Shown here: piece by piece, positions 25,234 through 34,248 of the stretch | Layout: each line of letters begins with the position of its first letter | Position numbering within the stretch: position 1 is the stretch's first letter | The notes under the pieces: model-generated | Databases searched by the model: none | What the model saw: the letters and a program-made list of their open reading frames with translations, nothing else | Told to the model about the DNA's origin: nothing | Translations under genes and position numbers: made by a program | Source of the DNA: Alsobacter sp045348435 | Lineage (GTDB): Bacteria > Pseudomonadota > Alphaproteobacteria > Rhizobiales > Beijerinckiaceae | Reading direction: 5' to 3' | Length of the DNA: 64,000 bases | Assembly: GCF_045348435.1 (NCBI RefSeq) | Contig: NZ_CP157484.1 | Span: forward strand, 2,294,001-2,358,000

Positions 25234-26514
25234 ATGGCGGCGATGCGGTGGATTTCCTTCGACGATTCGGGTGGCGGGCCTCCGAAGGGCCGGGCGCCGT
25301 ACTGGCGCGCCGGGATGACGGCCGCGCTCTGCGCGCTGCTGGCCCTCGCCGGCGTCGCGATCTCCATCGAGCCGGTTCGGGCGCAGCAGCAGGGCGGCGC
25401 CCAGCAAGGCTTCCAGACCTCGGCGCCCTACGCCATCCTGATGGACTTCGAGAGCGGCGCGGTGCTTTACGAGAAGGCCGCGGACGAACTCATGGTGCCG
25501 GCCAGCATGGCCAAGCTCATGACCATCGAGCTGCTGTTCAAGGCCCTGGCCGAGGGCAAGGTCAAGCCGGACGACGAGTTCCTGATCTCCGAGAGCGCCT
25601 GGCGGCGAGGCGGCGGCCCCTCGGGCGGGTCGTCGATGTTCGCCGCGCTGAACAGCCGGGTGAAGATCTCCGACCTGATCCCCGGCATCGCCGTGCAGTC
25701 CGGCAACGACGCCGCGATCGCGGTCGCCGAGGGGCTGGCCGGCAGCGAGGGAGCGTTCGCCTCCCGCATGACGGCCCGGGCGCGCGAGCTCGGGATGACG
25801 AAGTCGACCTTCACCAACGCCACGGGCCTGCCGGATCCGGACCAGCGGGTGACCGCGCGCGAACTCGCGATCCTGGCCCATCACATCATCAAGACCTATC
25901 CGGAGCAGTACAAGGTGTTCGCCCTGCGCGAATTCACCTGGAACAAGATTCGCCAGCAGAACCGAAACCCGCTGCTGACGCTGGATGTCGGCGCCGACGG
26001 CCTGAAGACCGGCAATGTCGGCGAATCGGGCTTCGGGCTGGTCGGCTCGGCCGTGCAGAACGGCCAGCGGCTGATCGTGGTCGTCAACGGGCTGAAGACG
26101 TCCAAGGACCGGTCGGAGGAGGCGCGGCGCATCCTCAACTGGGGCTTCCGCTCCTTCGAGGCCAAGGAGGTCTTCCCGGCCGGCGCCGCCGTCGGCGAAG
26201 CCAAGGTGTTCGGCGGCCAGCCCGGCTCCGTCAGGCTGGTCGCCGGCGGTCCCGTGAAGGTGCTGACGCCCCGGGGCAGCACGGAGCGCCTCAGCGGCCG
26301 GATCGTCTACCAGGGCCCGCTGCGCCCGCCCGTGAAGGCCGGGCAGGAGATCGGCCGCATGCGCATCATGCGCGGCGAGACGCAGGTGCTGGATCTTCCG
26401 GTCTATGCGGACGAGGCCTCCGAGCCTGGCTCGCTGACCAAGCGCGCCATGGACGCCGCGACCGAGTTCGCCGTCGGCTTCGTCCGCAGCAAGTTCCAGA
26501 AGTCCGGGTCGTGA
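25234..26514 (+). CDS. dacC: D-alanyl-D-alanine carboxypeptidase (low-molecular-weight PBP, DacC/DacF type)
   Basis: A 426-residue PBP5-type enzyme with the three serine-peptidase motifs in order: SMAK (in PASMAKLM, near residue 90), SGN (QSGNDAA, near 155) and KTG (DGLKTG, near 255). A hydrophobic N-terminal segment near residues 28-45 is a signal peptide or anchor. A C-terminal beta-rich domain (PVKVLTPRGS) precedes a possible amphipathic membrane-binding tail. It removes the terminal D-Ala from pentapeptides in the periplasm. Its stop overlaps the tmk start. Confidence 0.92.
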   Translation: MAAMRWISFDDSGGGPPKGRAPYWRAGMTAALCALLALAGVAISIEPVRAQQQGGAQQGFQTSAPYAILMDFESGAVLYEKAADELMVPASMAKLMTIELLFKALAEGKVKPDDEFLISESAWRRGGGPSGGSSMFAALNSRVKISDLIPGIAVQSGNDAAIAVAEGLAGSEGAFASRMTARARELGMTKSTFTNATGLPDPDQRVTARELAILAHHIIKTYPEQYKVFALREFTWNKIRQQNRNPLLTLDVGADGLKTGNVGESGFGLVGSAVQNGQRLIVVVNGLKTSKDRSEEARRILNWGFRSFEAKEVFPAGAAVGEAKVFGGQPGSVRLVAGGPVKVLTPRGSTERLSGRIVYQGPLRPPVKAGQEIGRMRIMRGETQVLDLPVYADEASEPGSLTKRAMDAATEFAVGFVRSKFQKSGS

Positions 26515-27185
26515 GCCAGGCGCACGGCCGCGGCCGCTTCATCACGCTGGAAGGCGGGGAGGGGACAGGCAAGTCGACCCAGGCCGCCCGGCTCGTCGCG
26601 GCCCTGGCCCAGAGGGGCGTCGACGCCATCGCCACGCGCGAGCCCGGCGGCTCGCCGCGGGCCGAGGAGATCCGCGCCGTCATCCTGTCGGGCTCGGCCG
26701 AGCGGCTGGCCCCGGTGGCAGAGGCGCTGTTGTTCGCCGCCGCGCGCGCCGACCATGTCGAGAAGACGATCCGGCCGGCCCTGGAGCGCGGGACATGGGT
26801 GGTCTGCGACCGCTTCGCCGACTCCACCCGGGCCTATCAGGGCGCTCTGGGCGGCCTCGACGACGACACGTTGGGCGCGCTGGAGCGCATCGCCGTCGGC
26901 GACGCCAGGCCCGACCTCACGCTCGTGCTGGACCTTCCCGCCGCCGTCGGCCTGGCGCGGGCGTCCCGCCGGCGAGGCACGGGCGAGGTCGACCGCTTCG
27001 AGCAGGAATCGCTGGCGTTCCACGAGCGGCTCCGGCAGGCCTTCCTGCACATCGCCCACCGCGATCCGCAGCGCTGCGCAGTCGTCGACGCCAGCCTCGA
27101 CCCCGACGCCGTGACGGCCTCCCTGATGTGCGTCGTCGATGCGCGGCTGGTCGCGCCGCACAAGGCCAGGGAGCGCGCGAGCTAG
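26511..27185 (+). CDS. tmk: Thymidylate kinase
   Basis: A 224-residue dTMP kinase: P-loop LEGGEGTGKSTQ near residue 13, ATREPGGSPRAEEIR (dTMP-binding), VVCDRFADSTRAYQGA (the DR-x motif) and a basic LID segment SRRRGTGEVDRFE. It phosphorylates dTMP to dTDP for DNA synthesis. The GTG start at 26511 overlaps the dacC stop (GTGA), which fits translational coupling and places the P-loop at the usual distance. Confidence 0.93.
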   Translation: MSQAHGRGRFITLEGGEGTGKSTQAARLVAALAQRGVDAIATREPGGSPRAEEIRAVILSGSAERLAPVAEALLFAAARADHVEKTIRPALERGTWVVCDRFADSTRAYQGALGGLDDDTLGALERIAVGDARPDLTLVLDLPAAVGLARASRRRGTGEVDRFEQESLAFHERLRQAFLHIAHRDPQRCAVVDASLDPDAVTASLMCVVDARLVAPHKARERAS

Positions 27186-28265
27186 ATGGCGCAGGACCAG
27201 GACGTCCCCGAGGCCGATCGTCTGGACGGCGCGCCGCATCCGCGGATGGCGTCGGCGCTGGTCGGGCAGTCGGCCGCCGAGACCGCCTTTCTGGACGCCT
27301 ACCGGGGAGGGCGGTTCCCTCACGCCTGGATCCTGGGCGGACCGGAGGGCGTCGGAAAGGCCACCTTCGCCTATCGCGCCGCCCGCTTCGTCCTCGCGCA
27401 TCCGGACCAGCGCTCCCCCGACGTGCGGGAGGCGCGCGACCTCGCCACCCCGCCCGGCAGCGCGGTCGCGCGCCGCGTGGCGGCGCTGGCCCACACCAGC
27501 CTGTTCGTGGTCCGCCGGCAATGGAATCTGGAGAAGAAGTCCATGCCGTCGCAGATCCCGGTGGATCTGGTCCGCAAGGCGGTGTCCTTCTTCGGCTCGA
27601 CCGCCGGGGAGGGAGGCTGGCGCGTCTGCATCGTCGACTGCGCCGAGGACCTCAACGTGCAGGGCGCCAACGCGCTTCTGAAAGTGATTGAAGAACCGCC
27701 GCCCAAGTCCTTGTTTTTGATCGTGTCCCACATGCCGGGTCGGCTGCTTCCGACCATCCGGTCGCGGTGCCGCCTGCTGGGCTTTCGCACCCTGCGGCCC
27801 GCCGATATCGGGCGCGCCGTCCGGTCGGCGCCCATGGACGAAGGCGAGGCGCCGGACGCCGCGCTCATCGACCGGGCGGCCGCCCTGGCCGACGGGTCGG
27901 TGCGCGGCGCCTACAAGTTGATGGACGAGGGACTGCTCGCCATCGTCGAGCATGTCCGCGCCGCCCTGGACCGCCTGCCGGCGCTGGACTGGAAGGACGC
28001 CCACGCCATCGCCGAAGGGCTGGCCGGCAAGGCCAACGACGCGGCCTATGAGACGGCGGTGGAGACCATCTTCGCGTGGCTGGGCGAGCAGACCGCGGCC
28101 CGGGCCGGGGAGGGCGCCCGCCGCCTTGCACCCCTGGCGGAGGTATGGGACAAGGTGGCGCGCTCGGTGCGAGAGACGGACACCTATAATCTGGACCGCC
28201 GGGCGCTTGTCCTGACCCTATTCTCGGACCTCTCGGACGCGCTCCGGGCGTCGCGCGCGGCCTGA
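27186..28265 (+). CDS. holB: DNA polymerase III subunit delta prime
   Basis: A 359-residue clamp-loader protein. It has a P-loop-like GGPEGVGKATFAYRAA near residue 44, VRKAVSFFGST, a DCAEDLNVQGANALLKVIEE block around residue 160 and LLPTIRSRCR (the SRC motif) near 190. This layout is typical of alphaproteobacterial HolB. It starts immediately after the tmk stop (TAGATG), matching the conserved tmk-holB order. It acts in the clamp loader that places the beta clamp on DNA. Confidence 0.93.
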   Translation: MAQDQDVPEADRLDGAPHPRMASALVGQSAAETAFLDAYRGGRFPHAWILGGPEGVGKATFAYRAARFVLAHPDQRSPDVREARDLATPPGSAVARRVAALAHTSLFVVRRQWNLEKKSMPSQIPVDLVRKAVSFFGSTAGEGGWRVCIVDCAEDLNVQGANALLKVIEEPPPKSLFLIVSHMPGRLLPTIRSRCRLLGFRTLRPADIGRAVRSAPMDEGEAPDAALIDRAAALADGSVRGAYKLMDEGLLAIVEHVRAALDRLPALDWKDAHAIAEGLAGKANDAAYETAVETIFAWLGEQTAARAGEGARRLAPLAEVWDKVARSVRETDTYNLDRRALVLTLFSDLSDALRASRAA

Positions 28266-28295
28266 GGCTCCGTTTTGTGAGAGACCGAGGCCGTC

Positions 28296-29837
28296 ATGGC
28301 TGAAAAGCCGAGCTATTACATCACCACTGCGATTTCCTATCCCAACGGCGCTCCGCATATTGGGCACGCCTATGAGCTGATCGCCACCGACGCGATCGCG
28401 CGCTTCAAGCGCCTCGACGGCTTCGACGTCTTCTTCCTCACCGGCACCGACGAGCACGGGCAGAAGATGCTGCAGACGGCGGCGCGCGAGGGCGTCACCG
28501 CCCAGGAGCTGGCCGACCGCAACGCCGCGGTCTTCCGCGCCATGGCCGCCGCGCTGAACGCCTCCAACGACGACTTCATCCGCACCACCGAAGAGCGGCA
28601 CCATCGCGCCTGCCAGGAGATCTGGAAGCGCATGGAGGCCAAGGGCGACATCTATCTGGCCGCCTACGCCGGCTGGTACTCGGTGCGGGACGAGGCCTAC
28701 TACGCCGAAAGCGAGACCAACGTCGGCCCCGACCAGGTCCGGCGCGGGCCGTCCGGCGCGCCCGTGGAGTGGGTAGAGGAGGAGAGCTATTTCTTCCGTC
28801 TGTCCGCCTACCAGGACCGGCTGCTGGCGCTCTATGAGCAGCAGCCCAACTTCATCTCCCCGGAGGAGCGCCGCAACGAGATCGCCAGCTTCGTCCGCGG
28901 CGGCCTCAAGGATCTCTCGGTCAGCCGAACCGCCTTCGACTGGGGCATCCCGGTGCCGGGCGACCCCAAGCACGTCATGTATGTCTGGGTCGACGCGCTG
29001 ACCAACTACGTCACCGCGACCGGTTATCCGCACGACACGCCGCGGGCGCATTTCTGGCCGGCGGACGTGCACATCATCGGCAAGGACATCGTCCGCTTCC
29101 ACACGGTCTACTGGCCGGCCTTCCTGATGTCGGCCGACTGGCCCCTGCCCAAGCGCGTCTTCGGCCACGGCTTCCTGTTCAACCGCGGGGAGAAGATGTC
29201 GAAGTCGGTCGGCAACGTCATCGACCCGTTCACGCTGGCCGAGCATTACGGCGTGGACCAGCTGCGTTACTTCTTCCTGCGCGAGGTCCCGTTCGGGCAG
29301 GACGGCAATTACTCGCACGAGGCGATCGTCGGGCGCATTAACGCCGACCTCGCCAATGACCTGGGCAACCTGGCGCAGCGCTCGCTGTCCATGGTGGCCA
29401 AGAATCTCGACGGAGTGGTGCCCGCGCCCGGGCCGCTGACGCCCGCGGACGCCGCCATCCTGGCCGCCGCGGACGCCCTGCCGCAGCGCGCGCGCGACGC
29501 CATGGAGAACCTCGCCCTCCACAGCATGCTAGCCGAGATCTGGCGCGTCGTGGGCGACGCCAACCGCTACTTCGCCAACGAAGAGCCCTGGGTGAAGCGC
29601 AAGAGCGACCCGGAGCGTTTCGCGACGGTGCTCTATGTCACCGCCGAGGTCCTGCGCGCCATCGCCATCATGGCCCAGCCGGTGATCCCGCAGGCCGCCG
29701 GCAAGCTGCTGGACCTGCTCGGCGTTCCGGCGCAGGCGCGCGATTTCGCCCAGGTCGGGGAGGGGGCCCGGATCGCCCCGGGGACGGCGCTGCCGGCGCC
29801 CTCGCCCATCTTCCCGCGTTATGTAGAACCTGAATGA
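28296..29837 (+). CDS. metG: Methionyl-tRNA synthetase
   Basis: A 513-residue class I synthetase with HIGH-type SYPNGAPHIGHAYE near residue 13 and KMSKS in GEKMSKSVGN near 305. It has no C-terminal tRNA-binding (EMAP-like) extension. The segment between the two motifs lacks the four-Cys zinc knuckle of E. coli MetG, so it belongs to the shorter form common in alphaproteobacteria. GAGG lies upstream of the ATG. It charges tRNA-Met. Confidence 0.95.
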   Translation: MAEKPSYYITTAISYPNGAPHIGHAYELIATDAIARFKRLDGFDVFFLTGTDEHGQKMLQTAAREGVTAQELADRNAAVFRAMAAALNASNDDFIRTTEERHHRACQEIWKRMEAKGDIYLAAYAGWYSVRDEAYYAESETNVGPDQVRRGPSGAPVEWVEEESYFFRLSAYQDRLLALYEQQPNFISPEERRNEIASFVRGGLKDLSVSRTAFDWGIPVPGDPKHVMYVWVDALTNYVTATGYPHDTPRAHFWPADVHIIGKDIVRFHTVYWPAFLMSADWPLPKRVFGHGFLFNRGEKMSKSVGNVIDPFTLAEHYGVDQLRYFFLREVPFGQDGNYSHEAIVGRINADLANDLGNLAQRSLSMVAKNLDGVVPAPGPLTPADAAILAAADALPQRARDAMENLALHSMLAEIWRVVGDANRYFANEEPWVKRKSDPERFATVLYVTAEVLRAIAIMAQPVIPQAAGKLLDLLGVPAQARDFAQVGEGARIAPGTALPAPSPIFPRYVEPE

Positions 29838-29880
29838 TCGGCTATAAGGCCCTGAAACTTATATCGTGTTAGAAGATCCC

Positions 29881-30678
29881 ATGCTCGTCGACAGCCATTG
29901 CCACCTGGACTTCCCGGACTTCGCGCCCGAGCTCGACGACGTCGTGGCGCGGGCCCGTGCGGCGGGCGTCGGCGCCATGCTGACCATCTCGACCCGGGTC
30001 GCCAAGGCGCAGGCCTATCGCGCCCTGGCGGAGCGCTACGCGGACGTGTTCTTCACCATCGGCACGCATCCGCATCAGGCCGCCGAGGAGCCGGACGTGT
30101 CGGCGGACGACCTCGTCACGCTGGCCGCGCATCCGCGCTGCGTCGGCATCGGCGAGGCCGGGCTCGACTATCACTACGGCTACAGCCCGAAAGACGTGTC
30201 CGAGCGCGTATTCCGCACCCACATCGCGGCGGCGCGCGCCACCGGGCTTCCGCTCGTGATCCACGCGCGCGACGCCGACGAGGACATGATCCGCATCCTG
30301 GAGGACGAGACCGGGCAGGGCGCCTTCAAGGCGGTTCTCCACTGCTTCTCGTCCGGGCCGGAGCTGGCCCGCGCCGGCCTCCGGCTGGGCCTCTACGTCT
30401 CCTTCTCGGGCATCCTCACCTTCAACCGCTCCGAGGAGATCCGGGCCATCGCCGCCGAGGTGCCGCTGGACCGGCTGCTGGTGGAGACGGACGCGCCCTA
30501 TCTGGCGCCGCCTCCGCATCGCGGGAAGCGCAACGAGCCGGCCTATGTGGTCCACACCAACGCCGTGCTCGCCAGGGTCAAGGGCGTGAGCCCCGACGCC
30601 ATGGCCCAGGCCACGACGGACAACTTCTTCCGGCTCTTCGACAAGGCCGTGCGCCCGGTGCGGGCCAGCGCCGCATGA
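29881..30678 (+). CDS. tatD: TatD-family metal-dependent hydrolase (deoxyribonuclease)
   Basis: A 265-residue TatD/YcfH-type TIM-barrel hydrolase. The metal ligands are visible in order: DSHCHLDF at residues 4-11, GEAGLDYHY near 95, VIHARDADEDM near 130, LHCFSSGP near 155 and VETDAPYLAPP near 205. Family members are Mg-dependent exonucleases or D-aminoacyl hydrolases. An upstream in-frame GTG at 29866 is possible; ATG 29881 places the first metal motif at the usual position. The stop overlaps the next start by 4 bp. Confidence 0.92.
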   Translation: MLVDSHCHLDFPDFAPELDDVVARARAAGVGAMLTISTRVAKAQAYRALAERYADVFFTIGTHPHQAAEEPDVSADDLVTLAAHPRCVGIGEAGLDYHYGYSPKDVSERVFRTHIAAARATGLPLVIHARDADEDMIRILEDETGQGAFKAVLHCFSSGPELARAGLRLGLYVSFSGILTFNRSEEIRAIAAEVPLDRLLVETDAPYLAPPPHRGKRNEPAYVVHTNAVLARVKGVSPDAMAQATTDNFFRLFDKAVRPVRASAA

Positions 30679-31472
30679 CGGTCCGGATCACCATCCTGGG
30701 ATGCGGCTCGTCCGGCGGTGTGCCGCGGGTCGGCGGCGGCTGGGGCCGATGCGATCCGGCGAACCCGCGGAACCGCCGCCGGCGCTGCTCGATTCTGGTC
30801 GAGCGGACGGGCCGCGACGGCGTCACCAGCGTTCTGGTCGACACGTCGCCGGACGCGCGCGAGCAGTTGCTCTCCGCCGATGTGCGCCACCTCGACGCGC
30901 TGCTCTACACCCATGACCACGCCGACCACACGCATGGCATCGACGACGTCCGGCCGCTCGTCATCCACATGCGCCGGGTGCTGCCGGCCTTCATGGACCA
31001 GACGACCTCCGACCTGCTGCGCCACAGGTTCTCGTACTGCTTCGCGTCGCCGCCGGGCAGCGACTACCCGCCGATCCTGCGCGAGTTCCGGATCACGCCC
31101 GGCCATCCCGTGGTGGTGGATGGCGCCGGCGGCGTGGTCGAGGCGCTGCCGATCCCGGTGCATCACGGCCCAAACTACGATGCGCTCGGATTCCGCTTCG
31201 GCGCCGTGGCCTATACGCCTGACGTCAATGCGATTCCCGACGCGAGCCTGCCGCTGCTCGAGGGCCTCGACCTGTGGATCGTGGATGCGCTGCGGCCGAC
31301 GCCGCACCCGACCCATTTCTCGCTGCCCGAGACGCTCGACTGGATCGCCCGCATGAAGCCGCGGCGCGCAGTGGTCACCAACCTGCACACCGACCTCGAC
31401 TACGAGGCGCTGCAACGCGATCTGCCGCCCGGCGTGGAGCCGGCCTATGACGGCATGGTGCTGGAGGCCTGA
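30675..31472 (+). CDS. MBL-fold metallo-hydrolase (PhnP/YcbX-like)
   Basis: A 265-residue beta-lactamase-fold hydrolase. ILGCGSSGGVPRVGG at the start is typical of the PhnP/RNase Z-like subgroup. The metal-binding signature is YTHDHADHTHGIDD near residue 80. Further ligands are PVHHGPNYDALGFRF near 170, VDAL and ATNLHTDLDY-like residues near the end. It probably acts as a phosphodiesterase on a small cyclic nucleotide. The ATGA overlap with tatD shows coupling; tatD-MBL pairs are conserved in Hyphomicrobiales. Confidence 0.9.
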   Translation: MTVRITILGCGSSGGVPRVGGGWGRCDPANPRNRRRRCSILVERTGRDGVTSVLVDTSPDAREQLLSADVRHLDALLYTHDHADHTHGIDDVRPLVIHMRRVLPAFMDQTTSDLLRHRFSYCFASPPGSDYPPILREFRITPGHPVVVDGAGGVVEALPIPVHHGPNYDALGFRFGAVAYTPDVNAIPDASLPLLEGLDLWIVDALRPTPHPTHFSLPETLDWIARMKPRRAVVTNLHTDLDYEALQRDLPPGVEPAYDGMVLEA

Positions 31473-31516
31473 GCGGTCCTGCGGCTTCGGCCCGGCGCCG
31501 TCGCCCATTGAGGTTC

Positions 31517-31532
31517 CATAATATATCTTATG
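31517..31532. promoter_or_regulatory. AT-rich near-palindrome in intergenic region
   Basis: CATAATATATCTTATG: CATAA and TTATG arms around a 6-bp centre, symmetric at 14 of 16 positions, in an otherwise GC-rich stretch about 140 bp before the receiver gene. It looks like an operator or promoter element; the binding protein is unknown. Confidence 0.45.
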
Positions 31533-31674
31533 CGAATGACGGGCAGCCCGACCTGGGCCGGCAGACCTGCGGCCCGCGTACGCTTTGACCCCGTCCCTGC
31601 GCCCGTCATGGAGCGATGCCGGCTCTCGTCCGTTGCCTTGCGCGGGGCCGGCGGCTGCAGCGACGGTGGACGTG

Positions 31675-32070
31675 ATGACCGACGTCGAGACCGATCTCAC
31701 GGGCTTTCGGGTTCTTCTGGTCGAGGACAACGGGCTTCTGGGCCGCTGCCTGGCGGACGCCCTGATGGACTTCGGCGCCCAGGTGCTCGGACCCATTCCC
31801 GATCTGGCCGAGGCGTTCCGCTGTCTGTCGGCCCGGCACCTGGAGCTGAACGCGGCCGTCCTCAACGTCACCATTGGGACCGAGACGTCCTATCCGCTCG
31901 TCGATCTGGCCGACGGCCTTGGCGTGCCGTGCCTGTTCGTGACGGGCTGTGCGGCGCAAGACATTCCCGCGCGATATGGCCATGTGCCGGTTTTCGAAAA
32001 GCCGGTGGAATCGGACGCCTTCGCGGCCTGCGTCGCCGAGATGGCGCGCAGAAGACTTCCGCAGCATTGA
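31675..32070 (+). CDS. Single-domain response-regulator receiver lacking the phosphoacceptor Asp
   Basis: A 131-residue stand-alone receiver: beta-1 VLLVEDNGLLG with the acidic pair E17-D18, Thr in LFVTGCA and the conserved Lys in VFEKPVE. Where this subgroup normally reads LDVNLGGE, the sequence reads LNVTIGTE, so the phosphoacceptor is Asn64 (AAC, 31864-31866). It is therefore predicted not to be phosphorylated in the usual way. The subgroup resembles receivers encoded near HWE-type histidine kinases, but no kinase is in this window. ATG 31675 was chosen because the receiver fold begins 10 residues later; upstream in-frame starts add unrelated residues. Confidence 0.82.
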   Translation: MTDVETDLTGFRVLLVEDNGLLGRCLADALMDFGAQVLGPIPDLAEAFRCLSARHLELNAAVLNVTIGTETSYPLVDLADGLGVPCLFVTGCAAQDIPARYGHVPVFEKPVESDAFAACVAEMARRRLPQH

Positions 32071-32109
32071 AGAGCCTGCACTGAGCTGACGACGCAGGGT
32101 TGAATCGCC

Positions 32110-33117
32110 ATGGCGAACGCCTTACGGCTTCGCGCGATGACGAACCCTTGGCGCGCGATCCTTCAGGTCTGGGCCGTGACCGCCGTCGCCGCCGCGGCGG
32201 CCGTGGCGGCGCTGATCCTGGTCGTGGATCCTTATGACACCGGCCGCATTAGGGGCCTGGGCCTCGGCTTCACCCGCGAGCAGGCGCCGCGAACGGCCAA
32301 CGCCAGCCGCGCCCGGAACGCCCGCTTCGACGCAGCCGTGCTCGGCAACTCCCATGTGCAGCTGCTGTCGCCGGCGCGGCTCGGGGCCGCCACCGGCGCG
32401 ACCTTCGCGTCGCTGATCGTGCCGGGCTCCGGGATCCCGGAGCAACTTGCGGTGCTCGATTATTTCATGCGCTGGCGCCCTGCCCCGCCGCGCATCCTCA
32501 TCTTCGGCGTCGACGAGTTCACATGCCGGACCGGCTTGGGGGCGAGCCAGAGCCTGCAGGTCGGGCCGTTCCCGTTCTGGCTCTACGCGCCTGGGCTCGC
32601 CGCCTATCTGCGCGGGGCGTTCCGCTACACCCTGGTCGAGGATGCCGTCACGCTGCTGACAGGTTCCGCCCGCGCCACGAGCCTGGCCGACGCCGACGGG
32701 TTCTGGAACTACGAGGCCAACAAGGTCTGGGCCGAGGCGGCCGCCGCTACCCGGATCGACGCCAGCCAGAAGCGGCCGATGGCCCGGTTCGATGGTCCCT
32801 TCCCGGCCGTCGAGGCGCTCAGCGACAGGATCCAGGCCCTGCCCTCCACGACCAGGGTCGTGATCGTCGCCCCGCCCGTCTACGCGCCGCTGCTGGCCCC
32901 GCCAGGTTCGCGCGAGGACGCCGCCGAGGCCGCGTGCAAGGCCCGCATCGCCGCGATCGCCACGCAGCGTCCCCACACGCGCTTCCTCGACTTCCATCGC
33001 GACACGCCGGTCAGCCGCAGCAAGGAATCCTTCTGGGACGGCTCGCACATGACGGGCGCGGTCGCGCAGGAGATCGAGGCCGCCATCGTGAAGGCGCTCG
33101 CCACCGACGCGGACTGA
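32110..33117 (+). CDS. Membrane-anchored SGNH/GDSL-like hydrolase, putative
   Basis: A 335-residue protein with one N-terminal membrane segment (about residues 20-42, Ala/Val-rich) and an extracytoplasmic domain. AVLGNSHVQLLSP near residue 78 resembles the block I Ser of SGNH hydrolases, and SFWDGSHMTG near 305 supplies an Asp-x-x-His pair. This arrangement resembles DltD/AlgX-like acyl-transfer proteins. No clear substrate is indicated. The start could be 32110 or 32137. It ends 11 bp before a strong hairpin. Confidence 0.65.
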   Translation: MANALRLRAMTNPWRAILQVWAVTAVAAAAAVAALILVVDPYDTGRIRGLGLGFTREQAPRTANASRARNARFDAAVLGNSHVQLLSPARLGAATGATFASLIVPGSGIPEQLAVLDYFMRWRPAPPRILIFGVDEFTCRTGLGASQSLQVGPFPFWLYAPGLAAYLRGAFRYTLVEDAVTLLTGSARATSLADADGFWNYEANKVWAEAAAATRIDASQKRPMARFDGPFPAVEALSDRIQALPSTTRVVIVAPPVYAPLLAPPGSREDAAEAACKARIAAIATQRPHTRFLDFHRDTPVSRSKESFWDGSHMTGAVAQEIEAAIVKALATDAD

Positions 33118-33128
33118 TCAGCAAACGC

Positions 33129-33160
33129 CAGCGGGCGGGCCCTTTCAGGCCCGCCCGCTG
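33129..33160. terminator. Bidirectional terminator-like hairpin
   Basis: CAGCGGGCGGGCC, loop CTTTCA, then the exact complement: a 13-bp GC-rich stem between convergent genes. No T-run is present on either side, but position and strength fit termination of both the SGNH gene and the IalB-like gene. Confidence 0.7.
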
Positions 33161-33188
33161 CGCAGATATCGAGGCTGCCGGCCCGCGA

Positions 33189-33959
33189 TCAGGGCTTCGG
33201 CGGCGTCGCCGGGGCGGGAGCGGCCGCGCCGGGGGCCGGGGCCGCGCCGCCGCTCTGCTCGAGCTTCTTGCGCATGTCGTCGGCCTGCTTCTGCATCTGC
33301 TCCTGGAGTTGCTTTTGCTGCTGCTCCAGCACCGCCGGGTCGATCGGCGCGCCGTCATAGGCCTTGCCGAAGCCGGCCATCGGCACCTGGAACGTCACTT
33401 CGCGCGTGAACTGGTTCTGCACGCTGATGTTGAGGTTCGTGGCCTTTTTGAAGGAGTTGATCACGTCCTCCTTCACCGGCCCCTCGGCGAAGCAGCCGTT
33501 CGGGAAGCAGATCGCGTAGCGGCCGCTCTGGGCGCCGCCATTGTCCGCCGCGTAGCGAATGCCCGGCTGCAGCAGCAGGCCGAGCGGCATCAGGAAGCGC
33601 ACGATCTTGTTGGCGTCGCCCTTCACGTCATAGACGGCGACGGCGAGGACCGGCTGGCCCTGGTCGGAGACGAAGTCACGGGTCGTGTAGCAGATTTCCT
33701 TGCCGGCGGCCGGATCCTTGCCGCACACCTTCACCCAGTCGGCCTGGGACGGCTCGGGCTTCACCTGCACCACCGTGGGGCCCTGCGGCGCGGCGGCCTG
33801 CCCCTGCGGGGCGGCGGGCTGCGCGGGGGACGCCGGTGCGGCGGGCTTGGGGGCAGCAGGCTTCGTCTGGGCGAGCGCCGGCGCAGCGACCATCAAGGAG
33901 GCGGCGGTGAGGAGCGCCAGCCGGCGCGGGCGCAGAGCGGACCACCGGTCGAAAGACAT
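33189..33959 (-). CDS. Invasion-associated locus B (IalB) family periplasmic protein
   Basis: A 256-residue protein with a Sec signal peptide (RRLALLTAASLMVAAPALAQ, cleavage after ALA), then a Pro/Ala-rich linker. The IalB domain follows (WVKVCGKDPAAGKEICYTTR, FLMPLGLLLQPGIRY, YAICFPNGCFAEGPV) with four cysteines probably forming two disulfides. A Gln-rich stretch (QQQKQLQEQMQKQADD), likely coiled coil, precedes an Ala/Pro tail. IalB homologues are periplasmic proteins of unknown mechanism, linked to host-cell invasion in Bartonella. The start was moved to 33959, where GAGGAAAT lies upstream and the signal peptide begins. Confidence 0.88.
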   Translation of the reverse strand: MSFDRWSALRPRRLALLTAASLMVAAPALAQTKPAAPKPAAPASPAQPAAPQGQAAAPQGPTVVQVKPEPSQADWVKVCGKDPAAGKEICYTTRDFVSDQGQPVLAVAVYDVKGDANKIVRFLMPLGLLLQPGIRYAADNGGAQSGRYAICFPNGCFAEGPVKEDVINSFKKATNLNISVQNQFTREVTFQVPMAGFGKAYDGAPIDPAVLEQQQKQLQEQMQKQADDMRKKLEQSGGAAPAPGAAAPAPATPPKP

Positions 33960-34248
33960 CAGGATATTTCCTCTTCGATTGGATGGGACGACGGCGGCTG
34001 CCGGCGAAGAGATCGAATGAGCGACGCCCGACCCGCGCGGGACAATCAGCCCATCGACGGAGCGCGCGCGCCGGATGGCCAAGACAGTCCCGACGATCCC
34101 AGCCCGCTGCATCGGCGCTGATTGAGGCGTCAGGATGACGAGGCCGATGCCTCATAGCTTGTTCCATCAAGGGTTTCCAGCCGAAAAGTCGCCATTCAAC
34201 CGCAGCGCAACCTGGCCGATGGCCGGCTTGCCGCCGTCATGACGGGCC
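33960..34248. other. Divergent intergenic region (IalB-like / YejA-like)
   Basis: A 289-bp gap between divergent genes. It contains a dyad GAGGC...GCCTC (around 34125-34154) and no supported small gene. It probably carries promoters for both directions. Confidence 0.3.
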
